This document shows positions 59,034 through 64,000 of a stretch of DNA of 64,000 nt, in pieces. The stretch is from assembly GCA_965222825.1 (NCBI GenBank), contig OZ244964.1, forward strand, positions 124,001-188,000, in the 5' to 3' direction. Each line of letters begins with the position of its first letter. The stretch's first letter is position 1. The stretch comes from G965207335 sp965222825 (GTDB taxonomy: Bacteria > Pseudomonadota > Gammaproteobacteria > PS1 > Pseudothioglobaceae). Under the pieces are notes generated by a model. The model did not search any database and was not told where the DNA came from. It worked only from the letters and a program-made list of their open reading frames with translations. Both the position numbers and the translations under genes were made by a program.

Positions 59034-59561
59034 CTATTTATTAGCATTATTAAATGAGTTAACTATTTCTTTTTTTGCTTTTTCTGCCCCATACCATTTA
59101 TCAATTTCTACCCATTTTCCAGTTTCTAAATTTTTATAATTAGCAAAAAAATGCTCAATTTGGTTTTTTAGTAGTTCGCCTACTTGCTCTATGTCTTTAA
59201 TATGGCTGTATTCTTTAGTTAGTTTATCAATAGGCACAGCAATAATTTTTGCATCTATGCCTGACTCATCTCGCATTTGCAACATACCAACAGGACGGCA
59301 CTTAATTACACAACCTAACATTAATGTATATGGTGCAATAACTAAAACATCAACTGGATCGCCATCATCTGATAAAGTATGAGGCACAAATCCGTAATCA
59401 CAAGGATAAAACATAGGGGTTGAAATAAATCTATCAACAAACATAACTCCAGTATTTTTATCTAATTCGTATTTAATAGGTGAGCTCTTAGCTGGAATTT
59501 CAATAATTACATTTATTTCATCTGGTAAATTATTACCAGCAGTTATAGTTTTATTAAACAT
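59034..59561 (-). CDS. ppa: inorganic pyrophosphatase
   Basis: Family I soluble pyrophosphatase, 175 residues (E. coli 176). Pulls biosynthetic reactions forward by splitting PPi. Seen are VIIEIPAKSSPIKYELDK, FVDRFISTPMFYPCDYGFVPHT, the metal signature DGDPVDVLV near 66-74, and GVIKCRPVG-like GCVIKCRPVGMLQM, then DIEQVGELL and WYGAEKAKKEI. All catalytic Asp and Lys residues are present. Monocistronic or co-transcribed with rsmD (20-base gap). Confidence 0.97.
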   Translation of the reverse strand: MFNKTITAGNNLPDEINVIIEIPAKSSPIKYELDKNTGVMFVDRFISTPMFYPCDYGFVPHTLSDDGDPVDVLVIAPYTLMLGCVIKCRPVGMLQMRDESGIDAKIIAVPIDKLTKEYSHIKDIEQVGELLKNQIEHFFANYKNLETGKWVEIDKWYGAEKAKKEIVNSFNNANK

Positions 59562-59717
59562 AGTTTAGAATAGTATTACAAAATTATTGCTATTGATTAT
59601 TTGGGCTATTGTTTGCATAATATTATGTTTAAAAAACACTAATTTTAATACATATTACTATTTTACTGCACTATAGCTAACTTTTTAGTTAGTTATGAGC
59701 ATATAATTTTTACAAGT

Positions 59718-60923
59718 TTAGCCTGATATTTGATTAAGTTCAAATATTGGTAATAAAATAGCCAATACAATTACTAATACTATCCCGCCCATAACTAATA
59801 TTAATAGTGGCTCAAACATTGATAAATAACGGTTAACTCTTTGATTAAAATTATCTTCTAGCATATTAGCTATATCTGTTAAGGATTTGTCTATAGTGCC
59901 TGTTACCTCACCTAAATGAATTAATTGTAGACTAATAGGGGTAAATAATTTGACTTTTTCAAAAGAATTAATAATACTCTTACCCTCTTTGATGTTTTCT
60001 TTACTTTCAAGCATTCTTAGTGCTATCACCGAGTTATTTAAACTATTAATAGAATAATGAATTGCCTCAACCACAACCACACCACCACTTAATAGCGTTG
60101 CCATAGTGCGAATAAATTTAATAGATTCTACCTCTTTTATTAAATTACTAAAAAATGGCACAGACAACCAAAAACTATCCCAGTATTTGCGAGTAATACT
60201 ATTATTTTTAAACCATTTAATAAATATAGCTAAAATAACAAAACCAAGCAATAAATAATCAAGATACGCACCAAAAAAATTACTAACACTAATAAGCCCT
60301 GTTGTTAAACCAGGTAGCTCTTTATCTAGTTGCCCAAAAACACTAACAATTTGTGGCACAACAAAGGTAAGTAGAACCACAATAACAGATACTGCTACAA
60401 TACTGACTATAACAGGGTAAATAATAGCATTACTAATACTAGATACAAATTTATTTTTTTTCTCAATAGTAGTAGCAATATTCTCTAATACCTCGCCTAA
60501 TTTACCTGATTTTTCACCTGAGGCAATACCAGCTATTAAAAAATTAGGAAAACTATCGGCAAAATTAAGCATAGAATTACTTAGACTAATACCCTCATTT
60601 ACCGATGATTTAATGCTACTTAAAATAATTTTATCGTGCTTATTAGTGTTTTGCTGAATAATTACTGACAAAGCTGATTCAATAGGTAAGCCTGAGTTAA
60701 TCATTACTGATAACTGCCTAATATAAATAATTAAGTTTTTACTTTTTATGCGTTTAGTAAATAAACTTTTTTTATTTTTAGCATCATCTACTCTATTTAA
60801 GCTAACTGTTATTAAATTAATATTTCTAAGCTCTTGCCTGGCGTGTCTTTGGTTTTCTGCCTCTTGAAAGCCATTTATCTTTTTACCACTAGCATCTAAT
60901 GCTTTATACTTAAATATTGCCAT
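59718..60923 (-). CDS. gspF: type II secretion inner-membrane platform protein GspF
   Basis: Polytopic platform protein that interacts with GspE and GspL, 401 residues. N-terminal cytosolic domain (FKYKALDASGKKINGFQEAENQRHARQEL, core YKALDASGKKINGF), first T2SS-F domain with IYIRQLSVMINSGLPIESAL, a TM near 170, FVVPQIVSVF, a second T2SS-F domain IKFIRTMATLLSGGVVVVEAI, and a final TM with FEPLLILVMGGIVLVIVLAI. It is the missing gspF of the main cluster, displaced 2.6 kb upstream beyond ppa, on the same strand. Confidence 0.95.
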   Translation of the reverse strand: MAIFKYKALDASGKKINGFQEAENQRHARQELRNINLITVSLNRVDDAKNKKSLFTKRIKSKNLIIYIRQLSVMINSGLPIESALSVIIQQNTNKHDKIILSSIKSSVNEGISLSNSMLNFADSFPNFLIAGIASGEKSGKLGEVLENIATTIEKKNKFVSSISNAIIYPVIVSIVAVSVIVVLLTFVVPQIVSVFGQLDKELPGLTTGLISVSNFFGAYLDYLLLGFVILAIFIKWFKNNSITRKYWDSFWLSVPFFSNLIKEVESIKFIRTMATLLSGGVVVVEAIHYSINSLNNSVIALRMLESKENIKEGKSIINSFEKVKLFTPISLQLIHLGEVTGTIDKSLTDIANMLEDNFNQRVNRYLSMFEPLLILVMGGIVLVIVLAILLPIFELNQISG

Positions 60924-61020
60924 AATAAAAATACAAAAAATAATTTACAACTAATACAATAAGTAAATTTTAACCACTATTACGGTAAAATACAGTGCTT
61001 TTTTAATTTATTATTTAAAA

Positions 61021-62286
61021 ATGGCAAAATACATTCAAGCAGTAAGAGGCATGAAAGATATTATGCCTGAACAAACTTCTTTGTGGCTATTTGTTGAAAA
61101 AGTAGTCCAAAATCTGCTTAGTAGTTATGGTTATAAACAAATAAGAACTCCAATAGTAGAAAAAACTGCCGTTTTTCTAAGAGCAATAGGGGATATAACT
61201 GATATTGTAACAAAAGAAATGTATACTTGGCAGGATAATGAGCAAACACTAAGTCTTAGACCTGAGGGCACAGCTGGTTGTGTTCGTGCTATGATTGAGC
61301 ATAACTTATTAAGAGAGGCAGAACAAAAAGTTTATTATAGCGGTGTTATGTTTCGTCATGAAAGACCACAAAAGGGGCGTTATCGTCAATTTAGACAAAT
61401 AGGGGTAGAAACATTGGGTTTTGATAGTGCAAAAATAGACGCTGAACTTATTGACATAAATTATCAACTTTGGCAAAAATTAAAACTAAAAAATATTAAC
61501 TTGGAATTAAACTCAATAGGCTCAAAAGAAACTAGAGCTAAATATAGGGAAATTTTACTAAATTATTTTACTAAATACCAAAACTTATTAGACGATGAGA
61601 GTAAAGCAAGACTAAGTAAAAATCCACTTAGAATCCTTGACAGTAAAAATCCAAAATTACAAGAAATAATTACTAATGTCCCAAAAATAACCAAGTATTT
61701 AGACAAAAACTCGCAACAACATTTTGCAGAATTAGAACAATATCTAAGAGAGTTAAATATTAGCTATAAAATTAATGCTAATTTGGTTAGAGGGTTAGAT
61801 TATTATAACAATACCGTATTTGAATGGACTAGCAAGGAATTAGGAACACAAGGAGCAATATCAGCAGGCGGTAGATACGATAACTTAGTTGAGCAAATGG
61901 GAGGCAAGCCAAGCCCAGCATCAGGTTTTGCTATTGGTATGGATAGGCTAATACTATTATTAGCACAAAATAATAACTACAAAAATAAACAAAAAAGTAT
62001 CTACATAATAACAAATGGCAAACAAGCAGAGTTAAAAAGTTTACAATTAGCTAAAACATTAAGACAAAAAATATCAGACATTGTAGTTTATAATAATATG
62101 CTTGATTGTAGTTTAAAAGCACAATTTAAAAAAGCAGATAAATTATCTGCTGATTTTGCTGTTATTATTGCACAAGAAGAACTAGATTCTAAGGTAGTTT
62201 CGCTAAAACCTCTAAAAACTAGAGATAAGCAAACAACAAAAACCACTGCAGAATTAACTAATTTTTTAATACAACACTATAGATGA
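61021..62286 (+). CDS. hisS: histidyl-tRNA synthetase
   Basis: Class II synthetase, 421 residues, usual size. AVRGMKDIMPEQT start; motif 2 around VMFRHERPQKGRYRQFRQIGVE (core FRHERPQKGRYRQF) near 112-125; the histidine-A region LVRGLDYYNNTVFEW near 263; motif 3 SAGGRYDNLVEQMGG and GFAIGMDRL near 310-325. The C-terminal anticodon-binding domain follows. It is divergent from gspF, and its stop overlaps the start of yfgM by 4 bases. Confidence 0.97.
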   Translation: MAKYIQAVRGMKDIMPEQTSLWLFVEKVVQNLLSSYGYKQIRTPIVEKTAVFLRAIGDITDIVTKEMYTWQDNEQTLSLRPEGTAGCVRAMIEHNLLREAEQKVYYSGVMFRHERPQKGRYRQFRQIGVETLGFDSAKIDAELIDINYQLWQKLKLKNINLELNSIGSKETRAKYREILLNYFTKYQNLLDDESKARLSKNPLRILDSKNPKLQEIITNVPKITKYLDKNSQQHFAELEQYLRELNISYKINANLVRGLDYYNNTVFEWTSKELGTQGAISAGGRYDNLVEQMGGKPSPASGFAIGMDRLILLLAQNNNYKNKQKSIYIITNGKQAELKSLQLAKTLRQKISDIVVYNNMLDCSLKAQFKKADKLSADFAVIIAQEELDSKVVSLKPLKTRDKQTTKTTAELTNFLIQHYR

Positions 62287-62945
62287 AAAATTTTAAAAAT
62301 TTTATTAGTATAGCAACAAGTGACCATGAACAAGAAGAGCAGGTTAAAGACTGGCTAAAAAATTATTGGATATATATAGTATTAGGTTTGGCACTAGGTT
62401 TAGGCGGTATATTTTCTATTAATTACTATAAAGATTACCAAGTCCAGCAATCAAAACAAGCCCGAGATATATACTTACAATTAGTCAATGTTGATAATTA
62501 TAATGACGGTTTAGAGTTTTATAATCAATTAATGGAGGACCATAGCGATAGTTTTTACTTCTCTGGTGCTGAATTATTATTAGTAAAATACGCAATTAAG
62601 GACAAAAAATTTAACATCGCTATATCTTATTTAACATCGCTACTAACAAATGATAATAAGGAAATATCACAAGTAGCTAAATATAAACTAGCAAGTGTTT
62701 ATACAATGCAAGAAAAATACGACCAAGCACTGCAAATATTAAATACTGAATATAATTTAGACAATATTATTGAATTTAATGATTATTTTCAAGTAATTAC
62801 CAATAATATGAAGGGTGATATTTATTATTTAACTAAAAAATTTAATCTAGCAAAACAAGAATATCAGGCTATACTAAATAATAAAAATATTAACAATAAC
62901 GAGTTTAAAAACTTAGTAAAAATAAAACTAGCCAATATACCTTAA
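62283..62945 (+). CDS. yfgM: YfgM-like inner-membrane TPR protein
   Basis: 220 residues: short cytosolic N-terminus with EQEEQVKDWLKNYW, one TM near 31-50 (IYIVLGLALGLGGIFSINYY), then a periplasmic tetratricopeptide-like domain (YLQLVNVDNYNDGLEFYNQL, YKLASVYTMQEKYDQALQIL, given in parts). YfgM is a chaperone-network and BAM-related partner of PpiD and lies next to hisS in most gammaproteobacteria. Here bamB, the usual next gene, is missing and der follows after 74 bases. Confidence 0.93.
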   Translation: MKNFKNFISIATSDHEQEEQVKDWLKNYWIYIVLGLALGLGGIFSINYYKDYQVQQSKQARDIYLQLVNVDNYNDGLEFYNQLMEDHSDSFYFSGAELLLVKYAIKDKKFNIAISYLTSLLTNDNKEISQVAKYKLASVYTMQEKYDQALQILNTEYNLDNIIEFNDYFQVITNNMKGDIYYLTKKFNLAKQEYQAILNNKNINNNEFKNLVKIKLANIP

Positions 62946-62954
62946 CCTAAGTTA

Positions 62955-62979
62955 GAATTGCTGTGCTTTTTAGCAATTC
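62955..62979 (+). terminator. hairpin between yfgM and der
   Basis: Eight-base perfect stem GAATTGCT / AGCAATTC with a 9-base loop (GTGCTTTTT), in the interval where bamB normally lies. No U tract follows, so termination is uncertain. Confidence 0.45.
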
Positions 62980-63019
62980 AAAAGCTAGATTTATTGTAAA
63001 TTAGAACAGCAATACATTA

Positions 63020-64000
63020 ATGAAACTACCTATTATCGCATTAGTTGGTAAACCCAATGTAGGTAAATCTAGTTTGTTTAATAGGCTAAGTAATACCAGA
63101 AATGCCTTAGTATCAAATATATCTGAACTAACTAGAGACCGTCAATATACTACTATAAATCTCGACGATAATAATGCTTGTATTTTAATAGATACAGGTG
63201 GAATTACCGAGCAAAATAATATCCTAAATACAGGCATTAATCATCAAGTAGAGCAAGCATTAACAGAGGCTGATTTGATATTTTTTATGGTATCAGCTAA
63301 GGAAGAACTAAGCACTATTGATATAAATATTGCTACTAAATTACGCAAATTAAAAAAACCTATTATGCTATTGTGTAATAAAAGCGAGGCTGTTAAAGAA
63401 ATTGATTTATATAAATTTTATGAGTTGGGCTTAGGTAATATTTATAAAATATCAGCAGAGCACGGATTAGGAATTAAGGAATTAAAAGATATTAGTATAG
63501 CAAAGATAAAAACCCTAGTGCCAAAAAAAGAAGATAGTGAATTAGCACAAATAGATAAAAATAGTATTACAATTACAATTTTAGGCAGACCAAATGTTGG
63601 TAAATCAACACTAACTAATAGAATTTTAGGTGATGATAGAGTTTTAGTAATGGATAATGCTGGCACCACTAGAGATAGTATTTATATACCATTTTTAAAA
63701 AATAATAAAACCTATACCATAATTGACACAGCAGGCATTCGTAGGAAAAAAAGCGTTGTCCATAAAATTGAAAAATTTAGCATCATTAAAACGATTAATG
63801 CCTTAGAAAAAGCTGATATTGCTATGCTAATATTAGACGCACAACAAGGCATTACTGGGCAAGATGCTAGTTTATTGGGTTTAATAATTGAAAAAAATCG
63901 TGCCTTAATTTTGGTTGTCAATAAATGGGACGGTATAGACGAATATCAAAAACAAAAAATTAAACGGCTACTAGATGTTAAATTATCATTTATTAGCCAC
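63020..64000 (+). CDS. der: ribosome biogenesis GTPase Der (5' part)
   Basis: Tandem-G-domain GTPase needed for 50S assembly; it runs off the right edge after 327 codons. First G domain: GKPNVGKSSLFNRL at residue 10, ELTRDRQY, DTGG, and NKSE near residue 121 where most Der proteins have NKxD. Second G domain: GRPNVGKSTLTNRILG near 193, DNAGTTRDS, DTAGIRRKK and NKWD. The KH-like C-terminal domain is only beginning. The start ATG at 63020 gives the conserved MKLPIIALVGKPN. Confidence 0.95.
   Translation, partial: MKLPIIALVGKPNVGKSSLFNRLSNTRNALVSNISELTRDRQYTTINLDDNNACILIDTGGITEQNNILNTGINHQVEQALTEADLIFFMVSAKEELSTIDINIATKLRKLKKPIMLLCNKSEAVKEIDLYKFYELGLGNIYKISAEHGLGIKELKDISIAKIKTLVPKKEDSELAQIDKNSITITILGRPNVGKSTLTNRILGDDRVLVMDNAGTTRDSIYIPFLKNNKTYTIIDTAGIRRKKSVVHKIEKFSIIKTINALEKADIAMLILDAQQGITGQDASLLGLIIEKNRALILVVNKWDGIDEYQKQKIKRLLDVKLSFISH

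Overview
The window looks like a chromosome segment of an AT-rich gammaproteobacterium (roughly 30% G+C by eye). The gene content and several gammaproteobacterial linkages point that way: pdxA-rsmA-apaG, hisS-yfgM-der, rpoD next to a CAU-anticodon tRNA, 6S RNA next to the 5-formyl-THF cyclo-ligase gene, and glnK-amtB. A LysR regulator of CbbR type at the left edge hints at Calvin-cycle autotrophy, as in sulfur-oxidising lineages, but no cbb or sulfur genes lie in the window, so lifestyle and genus remain inference.

Layout. 1-6.0 kb: end of cbbR, pepN, pncC, then on the minus strand a MazG-like gene, apaG, rsmA and pdxA. 6.0-11.1 kb: an RND efflux pair (adaptor and permease) coupled to an Asn-rich secreted protein. 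11.4-16.7 kb: fructosamine-kinase-like gene, tRNA-Asn, acpP-fabF, dksA, a secreted alpha/beta hydrolase, a porin. 16.8-24.4 kb (plus): tmk-holB-hemL-HAD phosphatase, then glnK-amtB-mltD and a membrane protein. 24.5-34.1 kb (minus): cyclo-ligase with 6S RNA upstream, an MMPL-type exporter, a Pcm-like methyltransferase, lpdA-aceF (no aceE), trpB-trpF (no trpA) and two unknown genes. 34.2-37.4 kb (plus): rpoD, tRNA-Ile2, cysQ and a MORN-repeat protein.

37.35-39.9 kb is the most unusual part: a decayed integron. A 57-codon N-terminal stub of an integron integrase (plus strand) faces away from a short array of minus-strand cassettes. Three attC-like sites can be delimited. Cassette 1 holds two coupled genes, one with a HEPN-type RNEMAH motif. 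Cassette 2 has no ORF and is rich in hairpins. Cassette 3 encodes a His-rich periplasmic protein. A promoter resembling Pc lies at the attI end, and a 43-base leader is repeated nearly perfectly before cassettes 1 and 2.

40.0-48.3 kb: DinG-family helicase, ispB, rlmE, typA, queH, a HolD/UDG-fold-like gene and leuA. 48.5-60.9 kb: a type II secretion system in the order C-D-E-I-J-K-L-M-N-G-H with gspF split off, the gap being filled by coaD, rsmD and ppa. 61.0-64.0 kb: hisS, yfgM and the start of der. Apart from the integron, the genes are housekeeping and are closely packed, with many 4-base start/stop overlaps. No CRISPR array, complete insertion sequence or prophage was seen.
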